Assembly (NCBI RefSeq): GCF_027158205.1
Contig: NZ_JAPVLU010000002.1
Span: forward strand, 246,133 to 310,132
Reading direction: 5' to 3'
Origin: Streptomyces sp. H39-S7
GTDB taxonomy: Bacteria; Actinomycetota; Actinomycetes; Streptomycetales; Streptomycetaceae
Length of the DNA stretch: 64,000 nt
Part shown: positions 15,435 to 25,448 of the stretch, one piece after another
How the letters are laid out: every line of letters begins with the position of its first letter
Position numbering within the stretch: the stretch's first letter is position 1
Position numbers and translations under genes: made by a program
Notes under the pieces: generated by a model
The model's input: only the letters and a program-made list of their open reading frames with translations
Databases searched by the model: none
Told to the model about the DNA's origin: nothing

Positions 15435-16696
15435 CGCACCGGCCCACCGACACCGGCGAGCCCGCCCTGCCCGACCCCGAGCGGGTCGACCCGGCGGTGC
15501 TGACCGCACTGCTCGTACGGCACGGCTGGGAGCGGCGCGGCGGCGCCCCCGGCCGCTACAGCCGCTGGACCCCGCCCAACAGCGCCGGCCGCCTCCCGTA
15601 CCTCCAGGGCTCCGCGGCGGACGCCGCCCCGGCGACGGGGAGCGGCACCGGCACCAGCCTGCTCGTCCCCGAGGGCAGCCCGCGCCGCGGCCGGACCGCG
15701 GACCCCGGGTACGCGGACCGCGTCGACCTCATCGGCGAGGCCCTCACCGCCCTCGCCCGCTCCGCCGCCCCGTCCGCCCGCGAGGTGCTGCTCGCCCTCA
15801 CCGTCCCCGGCGACGAGATCCGCTGGCGGCGCGACGTGCCGCGGATCGGCGACGCGGTGCCGTGGACCACGGCGGAGCAGCTGCGGGCCGGCGCCCGGGC
15901 GATGCTGCTGGCCGCCGCGCGGGGCGCCCGGCAGACCGCCGGGTACTTCGGCGAGCGGCACGGGCCGCACGCCGCCGGGTTCCTGGAACAGGTCCTGGTC
16001 GGGCCGGTGACCGGCGGGCACCTGCTCACCGCGTACGCCCCCGTCCCCGACGGCCGGCCGGTGACCTCGACCCTGCTGCGCGCACTGCAGGCGGCCAGGG
16101 ACGCCGTGGACTTCCAGCGGGCCACCGGCGGGATGGAGGCGTTCGACGCCGCGGTCGACCTCGGGGTCTGCCACGAGCTCGCCGAGGCGCTGGTCCGCCT
16201 GGTGCGCGGCACCGAGGGCATGGAGGTGGCCTTCGCCTGGTCACCGGCGGCCGGGCCGCCCGGCGGCTTCGCCGGCCGCCCCGAGCCGCTGGAGTTCTCG
16301 CCCGGCGACCTGCCCGCCCTGGAGGCGGCGAGCGCCCGCTACCTGCGCCGTGAACCGTCGATCCCGGTCCGGGTGACGGGCACCGTCGTCCGGCTGCGCC
16401 GGCCCACCCCGTCCGGCGGCGGTTCGGTCCGGCTCCGCGTCCTGGCCGGCGCCGACGTCCGCCAGGTCCGGGTCCGGCTGGACGAGGCGGAGTACCGCAT
16501 CGCCGCCCACGCCCACCTCGTCGGCCTGCCGATCCGCGTCAGCGGGCGGCTGGAGAGCCGGGGCGGTTTCCGCCGGCTCACCGAGGCCGTCGGCGTCACC
16601 CCGGTCCAGGTGGACGAGGCCGAGCGGGACCGGCTGCTGAAGTCGCTGCACGGCGGCGTCGACACCTTCGAGGACGCCTGCGGCGGGGACTCCTGA
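15431..16696 (+). CDS. Unknown protein with C-terminal OB-fold-like region
   Basis: The product has 421 residues. Residues 1-110 start with a segment that reads like a ligand- or partner-binding helix pair ([20 protein letters not shown]). The middle (about 120-280) is alpha-rich with no known motif. Residues 300-400 alternate beta strands in a pattern like an OB fold ([50 protein letters not shown]), which in other proteins binds nucleic acid. It is coupled to the DUF4365 gene, so the two probably act as a complex. I know no characterised homologue. Confidence 0.75.
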   Translation: MTHRPTDTGEPALPDPERVDPAVLTALLVRHGWERRGGAPGRYSRWTPPNSAGRLPYLQGSAADAAPATGSGTGTSLLVPEGSPRRGRTADPGYADRVDLIGEALTALARSAAPSAREVLLALTVPGDEIRWRRDVPRIGDAVPWTTAEQLRAGARAMLLAAARGARQTAGYFGERHGPHAAGFLEQVLVGPVTGGHLLTAYAPVPDGRPVTSTLLRALQAARDAVDFQRATGGMEAFDAAVDLGVCHELAEALVRLVRGTEGMEVAFAWSPAAGPPGGFAGRPEPLEFSPGDLPALEAASARYLRREPSIPVRVTGTVVRLRRPTPSGGGSVRLRVLAGADVRQVRVRLDEAEYRIAAHAHLVGLPIRVSGRLESRGGFRRLTEAVGVTPVQVDEAERDRLLKSLHGGVDTFEDACGGDS

Positions 16697-16833
16697 CGCC
16701 GGGGCGCTCCGCCCGCCGCCCGCCGTCCCCCACTCTCCCGACGATCGCCCTTCGCGGCGCACCCGCCGGGCTCGGTACGATTCACCCGTGCGGCATCCGC
16801 CGCCGTGCGGTATTGAGTCATGGGAGAGAACCG

Positions 16834-18813
16834 GTGTCTGACGTCCGAGTGATCATCATTCGCGATTCCGTTGAGCGGGAAGAGCGGGTGGTCACGACCG
16901 GGACGACCGCCGGCGAGCTCTTCGACGGCGACCGCAGCATCGTGGCCGCGCGCGTCGCCGGCGCGCTGAAGGACCTGGCGTACCCGGTCGCCGACGGCGA
17001 CGAGGTCGAAGCCGTCGCCCTGGCCAGCGAGGACGGGCTGAACATCCTGCGGCACTCCGCCGCGCACGTCATGGCCCAGGCCGTGCAGGAGCTGTTCCCG
17101 TCGGCGAAGCTCGGTATCGGCCCGCCCATCAAGGACGGCTTCTACTACGACTTCGACGTCGAGACCCCCTTCACGCCGGAGGATCTCAAGAGCATCGAGA
17201 AGAAGATGCAGGAGATCCAGAAGCGCGGCCAGCGCTTCTCGCGCCGTGTGGTGAGCGACGACGACGCCCGCGCCGAGCTCGCGGACGAGCCGTACAAGCT
17301 GGAGCTGATCGGCCTCAAGGGCTCCGCCTCCTCCGACGACGGCGCGGACGTCGAGGTCGGCGCGGGCGAGCTGACCATCTACGACAACATCGACAGCAGG
17401 ACCGGCGACCTGTGCTGGAAGGACCTCTGCCGCGGTCCGCACCTGCCCAGCACCCGGCTCATCCCCGCCTTCAAGCTGATGCGCAGCGCCGCCGCGTACT
17501 GGCGCGGCAGCGAGAAGAACAAGCAGCTGCAGCGCATCTACGGCACCGCGTGGCCGTCGAAGGACGAGCTGAAGGCGTACCTGGAGTTCCTCGCCGAGGC
17601 CGAGAAGCGCGACCACCGCAAGCTCGGCTCCGAGCTGGACCTCTTCTCGATCCCCGAGGAGATCGGCTCGGGCCTGGCGGTCTTCCACCCGCGCGGCGGC
17701 ATCATCCGCCGGGTCATGGAGGACTACTCGCGCAAGCGGCACGAGCAGGAGGGGTACGAGTTCGTCTACACCCCGCACGCCACCAAGGGCGCGCTCTTCG
17801 AGAAGAGCGGCCACCTGGACTGGTACGCGGACGGCATGTACCCCCCCATGCAGCTCGACGAGGGCACGGACTACTACCTCAAGCCCATGAACTGCCCGAT
17901 GCACAACCTGATCTTCGACGCCCGGGGCCGGTCCTACCGCGAACTGCCCCTGCGGCTCTTCGAGTTCGGCACCGTGTACCGGTACGAGAAGTCCGGCGTC
18001 GTGCACGGCCTGACCCGCGCCCGCGGCTTCACCCAGGACGACGCGCACATCTACTGCACCAAGGAGCAGATGGCGGACGAGCTCGACTCGACCCTCACCT
18101 TCGTGCTGAACCTGCTGCGCGACTACGGCCTGGAGGACTTCTACCTGGAGCTCTCGACCAAGGACCCGGAGAAGTTCATCGGGTCGGACGAGAACTGGGA
18201 CGAGGCCACCGAGACGCTGCGCAAGGCCGCCGAGAAGCAGGGCCTGGAACTGGTCATGGACCCGGGCGGCGCCGCCTTCTACGGCCCGAAGATCTCCGTC
18301 CAGGCGCGCGACGCCATCGGCAGGACCTGGCAGATGTCGACCATCCAGGTCGACTTCAACCTGCCGGAGCGCTTCGACCTGGAGTACACCTCGCCCGACG
18401 GTTCCAAGCAGCGTCCGGTGATGATCCACCGCGCGCTCTTCGGCTCGATCGAGCGGTTCTTCGCGGTGCTCCTGGAGCACTACGCGGGCGCGTTCCCGGC
18501 CTGGCTGGCGCCGGTGCAGGCGACCTGCATCCCGATCGGTGACGCGCACGTCCCGTACCTCCAGGAGTTCGCCGCCCAGGCGAAGGCCCGCGGGCTGCGG
18601 GTCGACGTGGACGCGTCCTCCGACCGGATGCAGAAGAAGATCCGCAACGCCCAGAAGGCCAAGGTGCCCTTCATGATCATCGCGGGTGACGAGGACATGG
18701 AGGCCGGCGCGGTCTCCTTCCGCTACCGCGACGGCTCGCAGAAGAACGGCGTGCCGGTCGACGAGGCCATCGCCGAGATCGCCAAGGCCGTGGAGGACCG
18801 CGTCCAGGTCTGA
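16834..18813 (+). CDS. thrS: Threonyl-tRNA synthetase
   Basis: The 659-residue enzyme charges tRNA-Thr. The N-terminal TGS domain covers residues 1-65. The editing domain carries [14 protein letters not shown] near residue 72. The class II core has the zinc site beginning in MNCPMHN near 354, motif 2 in [20 protein letters not shown], and motif 3 in [14 protein letters not shown]. The anticodon domain fills the last 110 residues. The GTG start is preferred to an upstream TTG because GGGAGA precedes it at normal spacing and the length fits the family. No T-box leader is seen. Confidence 0.98.
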   Translation: MSDVRVIIIRDSVEREERVVTTGTTAGELFDGDRSIVAARVAGALKDLAYPVADGDEVEAVALASEDGLNILRHSAAHVMAQAVQELFPSAKLGIGPPIKDGFYYDFDVETPFTPEDLKSIEKKMQEIQKRGQRFSRRVVSDDDARAELADEPYKLELIGLKGSASSDDGADVEVGAGELTIYDNIDSRTGDLCWKDLCRGPHLPSTRLIPAFKLMRSAAAYWRGSEKNKQLQRIYGTAWPSKDELKAYLEFLAEAEKRDHRKLGSELDLFSIPEEIGSGLAVFHPRGGIIRRVMEDYSRKRHEQEGYEFVYTPHATKGALFEKSGHLDWYADGMYPPMQLDEGTDYYLKPMNCPMHNLIFDARGRSYRELPLRLFEFGTVYRYEKSGVVHGLTRARGFTQDDAHIYCTKEQMADELDSTLTFVLNLLRDYGLEDFYLELSTKDPEKFIGSDENWDEATETLRKAAEKQGLELVMDPGGAAFYGPKISVQARDAIGRTWQMSTIQVDFNLPERFDLEYTSPDGSKQRPVMIHRALFGSIERFFAVLLEHYAGAFPAWLAPVQATCIPIGDAHVPYLQEFAAQAKARGLRVDVDASSDRMQKKIRNAQKAKVPFMIIAGDEDMEAGAVSFRYRDGSQKNGVPVDEAIAEIAKAVEDRVQV

Positions 18814-18825
18814 CACACGACGCAC

Positions 18826-18861
18826 GGCGGGCCCCCGGAGCGCACGCTCCGGGGGCCCGCC
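18826..18861 (+). terminator. thrS terminator
   Basis: A 36-base inverted repeat with arms of about 16 bases (GGCGGGCCCCCGGAGC and its complement) lies just after the thrS stop. Confidence 0.85.
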
Positions 18862-18947
18862 GCGCTTCCGGGTCCCGCTCCGGGGACCCAGCCGCGGTAA
18901 CCGCCCCTGCGACACGCGGCACGGACCGAAGTCCTATGCTGATCGGC

Positions 18948-19496
18948 ATGACGAGTGAGCCGGAGCAGCAGATCGGAGTGGGTACGCAGGACGCGTTCCA
19001 GCGCCTGTGGACCCCGCACCGGATGGCGTACATCCAAGGCGAGAACAAGCCCACCGGCCCGGAGGCCGGTGACGGATGTCCGTTCTGCTCGATCCCGTCC
19101 ACATCCGACGAGGACGGCCTGATCATCGCGCGGGGCGAGCACGTCTACGCGGTGCTCAACCTGTACCCGTACAACGGCGGCCACCTGATGGTGGTCCCGT
19201 ACCGGCACGTCGCGGACTACACCGAGCTGGACCTCGCGGAGACCGCGGAGCTGGCGGAGCTGACGAAGCGCGCGATGCGGGCGCTGCGCACCGCGTCAGG
19301 GGCGCACGGCTTCAACATCGGCATGAACCAGGGCGGGGCGGCGGGCGCGGGCATTGCGGCCCACCTGCACCAGCACGTCGTGCCGCGCTGGGGCGGCGAC
19401 ACCAACTTCATGCCGATCGTGGGCCACACCCGAGTCCTGCCCCAGCTGCTGGCCGACACCCGCAAGATGCTCGCGGACGTCTGGCCGCGCGACTAG
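18948..19496 (+). CDS. HIT family hydrolase (Ap4A phosphorylase-like)
   Basis: The product has 182 residues. The HIT motif is AAHLHQHVVPRWGGD near residue 140, and CPFCSIPS near residue 43 supplies cysteines seen in this subfamily. HIT proteins hydrolyse or phosphorolyse dinucleoside polyphosphates and related nucleotides in the cytoplasm. The ATG beginning MTSEPEQQ is preferred. The gene follows thrS with its own promoter region and precedes the PIM lipid region by two minus-strand genes. Confidence 0.92.
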   Translation: MTSEPEQQIGVGTQDAFQRLWTPHRMAYIQGENKPTGPEAGDGCPFCSIPSTSDEDGLIIARGEHVYAVLNLYPYNGGHLMVVPYRHVADYTELDLAETAELAELTKRAMRALRTASGAHGFNIGMNQGGAAGAGIAAHLHQHVVPRWGGDTNFMPIVGHTRVLPQLLADTRKMLADVWPRD

Positions 19497-19502
19497 CAGC
19501 CC

Positions 19503-19523
19503 GCCCGGGGCGTGGCCCCGGGC
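19503..19523. terminator. Hairpin between convergent genes
   Basis: Nine-base arms GCCCGGGGC/GCCCCGGGC with loop GTG lie between the HIT gene and the convergent membrane protein gene. Confidence 0.6.
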
Positions 19524-19545
19524 TCCTGCGATCCGCCGGAAGGGC

Positions 19546-21195
19546 TCACGCGTCGTAGGCGTCCGCCTTGCGGGGTTCCGCGCCCTGGACGAGGCCGCTC
19601 AGCATCAGCGAGCGGTTGGTGAAGTGCGAGGTGTCCACGCCGTTCTCCTTCATGACGTGGATCGCCGCCGCGTGCACCGCCCGCAGTACCGGGGTCGCGG
19701 CGCGCAGCGCGTCGTCGGCCATGAAGCGGTGCTTCCACGGCTTGTCCGCCCAGGTGTGCCGCAGCCCGAACGGCTCGGGCAGCGAGAGCGTGCCGCCGAG
19801 GTGGTCCAGCACGCTGGGGAAGCGGGTGAGCGGCGCGCGGACCGCCAGCCGGACCACCTCGCCGGGGTGGATCAGCGGCAGCTGCACCGTGCGGGTCTCC
19901 CAGAACTTGACCGGGTGGGAGACGGTCTTGGAGTTGGGGGTCGGCGCCGCGGTGAAGATGGGGTGCACGGGGCCCAGTGCGTGGCCCGTCACCTCGACCC
20001 GCAGGGTGTGCGCCAGCACGGTCACGGTGACCATCAGCGTTATCACCAACTGGCCGTCCCACAGCACGAACTGGATGCCCAGGTAGTGCCGGTTGCCCTT
20101 GCCGAACTGCTGGGTGTTGCAGATCCGCTGGATCTCGAAGTCCTTGACGGTGAACGCCTCGACCTCGGCTCCGGTGGGCCGGGAGATGGCCTTGGCGTTC
20201 TCCCCGGTCGGCGCGACGACCCAGTGCCGTATCGACGCCTTGGGGAAGCCCCCGGTGTGCAGCGGGCCGCGCTCCAGCATCCGCAGTTTGTCGTGGATGG
20301 CACGGATGACGTCCCAGCTGCGGAAGGGGTGGATCTCGGCGAGGCCGTCGCGCGGTACCAGCTCCTCGGCCATCTGCCAGCTGCCCCAGCGGGTGCCCAT
20401 GCCCAGTATTCCCCTGGGGCCCGCGTAGAAGACCACGTTGCTGTTCTGCTCGGCGGAGAGCTTGGCCAGGCTCTGCCGCAGCGTCTCCGCCCGGACCTGG
20501 TTGGGGTTGCGCGGCACGGCCTCGGGGATCTTGGCGCCGACGCCGGCGCCGGAGACCAGGCCCGCCCAGCGCTCGCGCAGGTCCTGGGCGGTCTTCTCGC
20601 AGATGCGCTTGGCCACGAACCAGCCCAGCACCGGCACGAGCATCATGACGCGCAGGTACTGGCGCCAGAAGCCGGTCAGCGGCGGCCGGAGCAGGAGCAG
20701 GGCGGCGAACGCGACCACGACGACCAGGATGACCGCGCCCAGCGGGCCGGCCTTCGAGTTCTGCACCTTCGCCAGCGACCTGCGCAGCTGGAACGCGCCG
20801 AGCCAGACCAGCACCCCGGGCAGGAACAGCAGCCCGAAGACGGCCATCACGATCGTCAGCCGGTTGTCGCGCTCCTGGCGGATGCGGTTGGCGGCGAGGC
20901 AGTGCTCGACGACGGACTGGGGCTCGGCGCCGAAGGACTGGACGAGCTCCCCGCGCGCGGCGCCGAGCATCCGCACCTGGACGGAACGGGCGAACGCCTC
21001 ACCGAGGTTGGGCTCGAACAGCGAGAGCCGGGGAGGCGTGAAGACCGCGTCCTCGTTGGCCTTCCTCAGGTCCTCGACCGGGGAGTCCCGGTAGGCCGCG
21101 GACGACAGGGCCTGGGTCGCGGCAGTGCCGCCCTCCGTACCGATCAGCGGGACCTGCGCCCCCGGGCTGAAGTCGAACCCCTTGCCGTCTGCCAC
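19546..21195 (-). CDS. Large conserved membrane protein of unknown function
   Basis: The product has 549 residues. An N-terminal soluble part of about 115 residues is followed by a cluster of three or four hydrophobic helices (TIVMAVFGLLFLPGVLVWLG, GAVILVVVVAFAALLLL, YLRVMMLVPVLGWFV) at roughly residues 110-190. A long cytoplasmic or outer domain follows, with one further hydrophobic stretch near 405-425 (LVITLMVTVTVLAHTLRV). No enzyme motif is visible. The GTG at 21195 is preferred because GGGAG precedes it by 6 bases. It lies next to the EF-G-like gene but a shared function is not shown. Confidence 0.82.
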   Translation of the reverse strand: MADGKGFDFSPGAQVPLIGTEGGTAATQALSSAAYRDSPVEDLRKANEDAVFTPPRLSLFEPNLGEAFARSVQVRMLGAARGELVQSFGAEPQSVVEHCLAANRIRQERDNRLTIVMAVFGLLFLPGVLVWLGAFQLRRSLAKVQNSKAGPLGAVILVVVVAFAALLLLRPPLTGFWRQYLRVMMLVPVLGWFVAKRICEKTAQDLRERWAGLVSGAGVGAKIPEAVPRNPNQVRAETLRQSLAKLSAEQNSNVVFYAGPRGILGMGTRWGSWQMAEELVPRDGLAEIHPFRSWDVIRAIHDKLRMLERGPLHTGGFPKASIRHWVVAPTGENAKAISRPTGAEVEAFTVKDFEIQRICNTQQFGKGNRHYLGIQFVLWDGQLVITLMVTVTVLAHTLRVEVTGHALGPVHPIFTAAPTPNSKTVSHPVKFWETRTVQLPLIHPGEVVRLAVRAPLTRFPSVLDHLGGTLSLPEPFGLRHTWADKPWKHRFMADDALRAATPVLRAVHAAAIHVMKENGVDTSHFTNRSLMLSGLVQGAEPRKADAYDA

Positions 21196-21343
21196 TACCG
21201 CTCCCTCATTCCCCCACCCGACCCCGCGGGCACAACGGCTCCCCCGGCCCATTTCCCCGCCAGGGGTGCCGTCACACTTCTGGAGCAGTGCCCACAGTAT
21301 CGGCGCGGCGGTCCGCGCCCCCCCGACCGGCCTTCCTGCGGGG

Positions 21344-23584
21344 TTACTTGGCGCTGTCCGCCGCTTCCCTGAGCTTGGTCGCCAGCGGCGGGGGCATCGG
21401 CTCGTGGCGGGCGTACGCGCGGCTGAAACGGCCGGTGCCGTGCGACAGCGACCGGAGGTCGACCGCGTACCGGCCGATCTCGATCTCCGGCACCTCGGCC
21501 CGTACCAGGGTGCGCCCCGGACCGGCCGGTTCGGTGCCCAGGACGCGGCCGCGCCGTCCGGACAGATCGCTCATCACCGGCCCGACGAAGTCGTCGGAGA
21601 CCATCACCCCGACCTCGGCGACCGGTTCGAGCAGGTCGATCCTGGCCCCGGCGGCCGCCTCCCGCATGGCGAGCGCGCCGGCGGTCTGGAACGCGGCGTC
21701 GGAGGAGTCCACCGAGTGCGCCTTGCCGTCGACGAGAGTCACCCGGATGTCCACCACCGGGTGGCCGAGGGCTACGCCCCGGGCGGCCTGCGCGCGGACG
21801 CCCTTCTCCACCGATGGGATGAACTGCCGCGGTACCGCCCCGCCGATGACCTTGTCGACGAACTCGATGCCGGAACCCGTCGGCATCGGCTCGACCTGGA
21901 TCTCGCAGATCGCGAACTGGCCGTGCCCGCCGGACTGCTTGACGTGCCGGCCGCGCGCGGTGATCTTCTCGCCGAACGTCTCGCGCAGCGACACCCGGTG
22001 CGGCACGGCGTCCACCTGGACCCCGTAGCGGCTGCGCAGCCGCTCCAGCGCCACATCGGCATGCGCCTCGCCCAGGCACCACAGGACGACCTGCCGGGTG
22101 TCCGGGTTCTGCTCGAGCCGCATCGTGGGATCCTCGGCGACCAGCCGCGCCAGGCCCTGCGAGAGCTTGTCCTCGTCGGCCTTGCTGTGCGCCTGGATGG
22201 CCACCGGGAGCAGCGGGTCGGGCATCACCCACGGCTCCATGAGCAGCGGCCGGTCCTTGGCCGAGAGCGTGTCGCCGGTCTCGGCGCGGGTCAGTTTGGC
22301 GACGCAGGCCAGGTCGCCCGCGACAACGCTCGCCACCCCGCGCTGCTGTTTGCCGAAGGGCGAGGAGAGCGCGCCCACCCGCTCGTCCACGTCATGGTCC
22401 GCATGGCCCCGGTCCTCCATGCCGTGACCCGAGACATGGACCGTCTCGTCCGGTCGCAGCGTCCCGGAGAAGACCCGCACCAGGCTGATCCGCCCGACGT
22501 ACGGGTCGGAGGAGGTCTTCACCACCTCCGCGGCGAGCGGCCCCTCCGGATCGCAGGTCAGCGGCGGGCAGGAGCCGCCCTGCGGGGTGCTCACCGGCGG
22601 CGCCTCGCGCTCCAGCGGGGTCGGGAAGCCGCCGGTGACCAGTTCCAGCAGCTCCAGGGTGCCCAGCCCCTGGCGGGCGCCCTCGGCCGCCGGGGCGGCG
22701 GCGAGCACCGGGTGGAACCTGCCGCGGGCGACCGCCCGCTCCAGGTCCTCGGTGAGCGTCTTGAGGTCCAGCTCCTCGCCGCCGAGGTAGCGGTCCATCA
22801 GGGTCTCGTCCTCGCTCTCCGCGATGATCCCCTCGATGAGCCGGTTGCGGGCCTCCTCGATCAGCGGCAACTCCCCGTCCTGCGGCGCCCGTTCGGTCCG
22901 CTCGCCCGATGAGTAGTCGAAGACCCGCTGCGAGAGCAGCCCGATCAGCCCGGTGACGGGGGCGTGCCCGTCGGTGACCTGGGTGCCGTGCGTGCCGTGC
23001 AGCGGCAGGTAGAGCGGCAGCAGCGCGTCGGGGGAGTCGCCGCCGAGGACCCGCGCGCACAGCGCCGTCATCTCGTCGAAGTCGGACCTGGCCGCCTCCA
23101 GGTGCGTCACCACCACCGCCCGCGGCATCCCGACGGCCGCGCACTCGTCCCACACCAGCCGGGTCGCGCCGCCCACACCGGCGGCGTCCTGCGCCGCCGA
23201 GACGACGAAGAGGGCCGCGTCCGCTGCCCGCAGACCGGCCCTCAACTCCCCGACGAAGTCGGCGTATCCGGGAGTGTCCAGCAGATTTATCTTGATGTCG
23301 CCCCAGAGGACCGGCACCAGGGACAGCTGCACCGACCGCTGCTGCCGCTGTTCGATCTCGTCGTGATCGGAGATCGATCCGCCGTCCTCCACCCGTCCCG
23401 CCCGGTTCACCGCGCCGGTCGCCAGCGCCAGTGCCTCGACGAGTGTGGTCTTGCCCGCTCCGCTGTGGCCGACCAGCACCACGTTGCGCACCTTCTCGGG
23501 ACGGCCGGCCGCCGGTGCCCTTCCGGCGGCTCCTGGATGTACGTCTCTCCTGCCGGCTGCTCCACCCACGGGTCTCGCCTCCAT
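21344..23584 (-). CDS. EF-G-like translation factor (EF-G2 type)
   Basis: This protein of about 747 residues has the five-domain layout of EF-G. G1 is GHSGAGKTTLVEALA and G3 is NLLDTPGYADFVGEL. G4 reads THLEAARSDFDE in place of NKxD, so guanine recognition is altered. Domains IV and V are present (ISDHDEIEQRQ switch region, GVMVSDDFVGPVMSDLSGRR near the end). EF-G2 of actinobacteria is known not to replace EF-G. The start is uncertain: ATG at 23584 is shown, GTG at 23593 and GTG at 23653 are alternatives with no good ribosome site. Transcription is divergent from the lipid operon. Confidence 0.88.
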   Translation of the reverse strand: MEARPVGGAAGRRDVHPGAAGRAPAAGRPEKVRNVVLVGHSGAGKTTLVEALALATGAVNRAGRVEDGGSISDHDEIEQRQQRSVQLSLVPVLWGDIKINLLDTPGYADFVGELRAGLRAADAALFVVSAAQDAAGVGGATRLVWDECAAVGMPRAVVVTHLEAARSDFDEMTALCARVLGGDSPDALLPLYLPLHGTHGTQVTDGHAPVTGLIGLLSQRVFDYSSGERTERAPQDGELPLIEEARNRLIEGIIAESEDETLMDRYLGGEELDLKTLTEDLERAVARGRFHPVLAAAPAAEGARQGLGTLELLELVTGGFPTPLEREAPPVSTPQGGSCPPLTCDPEGPLAAEVVKTSSDPYVGRISLVRVFSGTLRPDETVHVSGHGMEDRGHADHDVDERVGALSSPFGKQQRGVASVVAGDLACVAKLTRAETGDTLSAKDRPLLMEPWVMPDPLLPVAIQAHSKADEDKLSQGLARLVAEDPTMRLEQNPDTRQVVLWCLGEAHADVALERLRSRYGVQVDAVPHRVSLRETFGEKITARGRHVKQSGGHGQFAICEIQVEPMPTGSGIEFVDKVIGGAVPRQFIPSVEKGVRAQAARGVALGHPVVDIRVTLVDGKAHSVDSSDAAFQTAGALAMREAAAGARIDLLEPVAEVGVMVSDDFVGPVMSDLSGRRGRVLGTEPAGPGRTLVRAEVPEIEIGRYAVDLRSLSHGTGRFSRAYARHEPMPPPLATKLREAADSAK

Positions 23585-23865
23585 GTCCGTCACTGCATGG
23601 GAGACCGCGCCCTCTGCGGGGGCACGAACGCGCAGCGTCACGGGGACCCGCACCGGCGGTGCCCCGGGACGGGGTACAAAGGGAGGGATTCCGGCGACGC
23701 CCGCGGTTCTTCGACCTTCCCACGACGGTCACGCTGCGTCCATACCGTGTACGTCCCGGGGTCCCGGCGGGTGCCTCACGCATACGGGCCGCGAGGGCTG
23801 GCTACGATGGGCCGTCCAGTGGCCGACCGGGCCAGCCGACATCCACCGATCCATCCGGGAAGGCC

Positions 23866-24537
23866 ATGCTGAACAAGTACGCGCGTGCATTCTTCACGCG
23901 TGTCCTCACGCCGTTCGCCTCGTTCCTTCTCCGTATCGGGGTCACCCCCGACGCGGTGACCCTCATCGGCACCGGGGGAGTGATGGCGGGTGCGCTGGCC
24001 TTCTACCCCAGGGGCGAGTTCTTCTGGGGCACCGTCGTCATCACCCTGTTCGTCTTCTCGGACCTGATCGACGGGAACATGGCCCGGCAGTCCGGGGTCT
24101 CCAGCCGATGGGGTGCCTTCCTCGACTCCACCCTCGACCGGGTCGCCGACTCCGCGGTCTTCGGCGGGCTCGCCCTCTGGTACGCCGGGGGCGGCGACGA
24201 CCTGGTGCTCTGCTCGGTGACGCTGTTCTGCCTCGCCAGCGGCCAGGTGGTGTCCTACACCAAGGCCCGCGGCGAGGCCATCGGCCTGCCGGTGAACGTC
24301 AACGGGCTCGTCGAGCGCGCCGAACGGCTCGTCATCACCCTCGTCCTGTGCGGTCTGGCCGGACTGCACAAGTTCGGCGTTCCCTACATCGAGTGGCTTC
24401 TGCCGATCGCCCTGTGGGTCGTCGCCGCGGGCAGCCTGGTGACCCTGATCCAGCGGGTCGTCACCGTGCGCCGAGAGGCGGCGGAGGCCGACGCGGCCGA
24501 CGCCGTCGCCGGCGCGAACGGGGGCGGCGCCGCGTGA
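23866..24537 (+). CDS. CDP-alcohol phosphatidyltransferase (phosphatidylinositol phosphate synthase)
   Basis: This 223-residue integral membrane enzyme condenses CDP-diacylglycerol with an inositol phosphate. The CDP-alcohol transferase signature DGNMARQSGVSSRWGAFLD followed by STLD lies near residues 67-90. About six hydrophobic helices are visible. The context decides the substrate: it is the first gene of a coupled run with an acyltransferase and a PimA-like mannosyltransferase, so it makes the phosphatidylinositol used for PIM lipids. ATG at 23866 follows GGAAGG. The stop overlaps the next start as GTGA. Phosphatidylglycerophosphate synthase is the main alternative. Confidence 0.9.
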   Translation: MLNKYARAFFTRVLTPFASFLLRIGVTPDAVTLIGTGGVMAGALAFYPRGEFFWGTVVITLFVFSDLIDGNMARQSGVSSRWGAFLDSTLDRVADSAVFGGLALWYAGGGDDLVLCSVTLFCLASGQVVSYTKARGEAIGLPVNVNGLVERAERLVITLVLCGLAGLHKFGVPYIEWLLPIALWVVAAGSLVTLIQRVVTVRREAAEADAADAVAGANGGGAA

Positions 24538-25448
24538 AGGACCGGCTGATCGACGGCCTGTACGGGCTGGGCTGGGGAGCGGTGAAGAAGCTGCCGGAAC
24601 CGGTGGCGAACGCCCTCGGCCGACGGATCGCCGACACGGTCTGGCGGCGGCGCGGCAAGGGAGTGCTCCGGCTGGAGTCCAATCTGGCCCGGGTCGTCCC
24701 GGACGCGGACGGCGCCCGGCTGCGCGAGCTGTCCCGGGCCGGTATGCGCTCCTACCTGCGGTACTGGATGGAGTCCTTCCGGATGCCCGCCTGGGACCGG
24801 GAGCGCTTCCGCACCGATGTCCAGCTCGCCGACACGCACTTCCTCGAAGAGGGTCTCGCGGCCGGCCGCGGCGTCGTCGTCGCCCTGCCCCACATGGGCA
24901 ACTACGACCTGGCCGGGGCCTGGGTGACCACCAAGCTCGGGGTGCCCTTCACGACGGTCGCGGAGCGCCTCAAGCCCGAGACCCTGTACGACCGCTTCGT
25001 GGCCTACCGCGAGGGACTCGGCATGGAGGTGCTGCCGCACACCGGCGGCGCGGCCTTCGGCACCCTCGCCCGCCGGCTGCGCGCGGGCGGTCTGATCTGC
25101 CTGGTCGCGGACCGCGACCTGTCCGCCTCGGGCATCGAGGTCACGTTCTTCGGCGAGACCACGCGGATGCCCGCCGGGCCCGCGCTGCTGGCGCAGCAGA
25201 CCGGCGCCCTGCTCCTGCCGGCCACCCTCTGGTACGACGGCCCCATGATGCGTGGCCGGATCCACCCGCCCGTCGACATCCCCGAGCTCGGGGACCGGAC
25301 CGGGAAGACCACGGCCATGACGCAGGACCTGGCCGACGCCTTCGCCTCCGGGATCGCCGAGCACCCTGAGGACTGGCACATGCTGCAACGGCTGTGGCTC
25401 GCCGACCTCGAAGCGCGCCCGAACAGTTCCGGAACGGAGAAACCTTGA
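24534..25448 (+). CDS. Phosphatidylinositol mannoside acyltransferase
   Basis: The 304-residue protein belongs to the LpxL/HtrB-like acyltransferase family. The HX4D catalytic motif is in ALPHMGNYDLAGAW near residue 120, and the second conserved block RLRAGGLICLVADRDLS follows near 180. In mycobacteria the equivalent enzyme (PatA) acylates a mannose of PIM on the cytoplasmic face of the membrane. The overlap with both neighbours (GTGA and TTGA) makes the three-gene PIM unit tightly coupled. Confidence 0.9.
   Translation: MKDRLIDGLYGLGWGAVKKLPEPVANALGRRIADTVWRRRGKGVLRLESNLARVVPDADGARLRELSRAGMRSYLRYWMESFRMPAWDRERFRTDVQLADTHFLEEGLAAGRGVVVALPHMGNYDLAGAWVTTKLGVPFTTVAERLKPETLYDRFVAYREGLGMEVLPHTGGAAFGTLARRLRAGGLICLVADRDLSASGIEVTFFGETTRMPAGPALLAQQTGALLLPATLWYDGPMMRGRIHPPVDIPELGDRTGKTTAMTQDLADAFASGIAEHPEDWHMLQRLWLADLEARPNSSGTEKP

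Noticed and set aside
16697..16833. T-box or other riboswitch before thrS
   Set aside because: The leader is short and lacks the T-box sequence or a specifier stem; only a TACGAT-like -10 hexamer is visible.
16339..18915. 858-codon minus-strand frame opposite thrS
   Set aside because: It runs antisense to the conserved thrS gene and shows only low-complexity Val/Leu/Gly/Arg composition.
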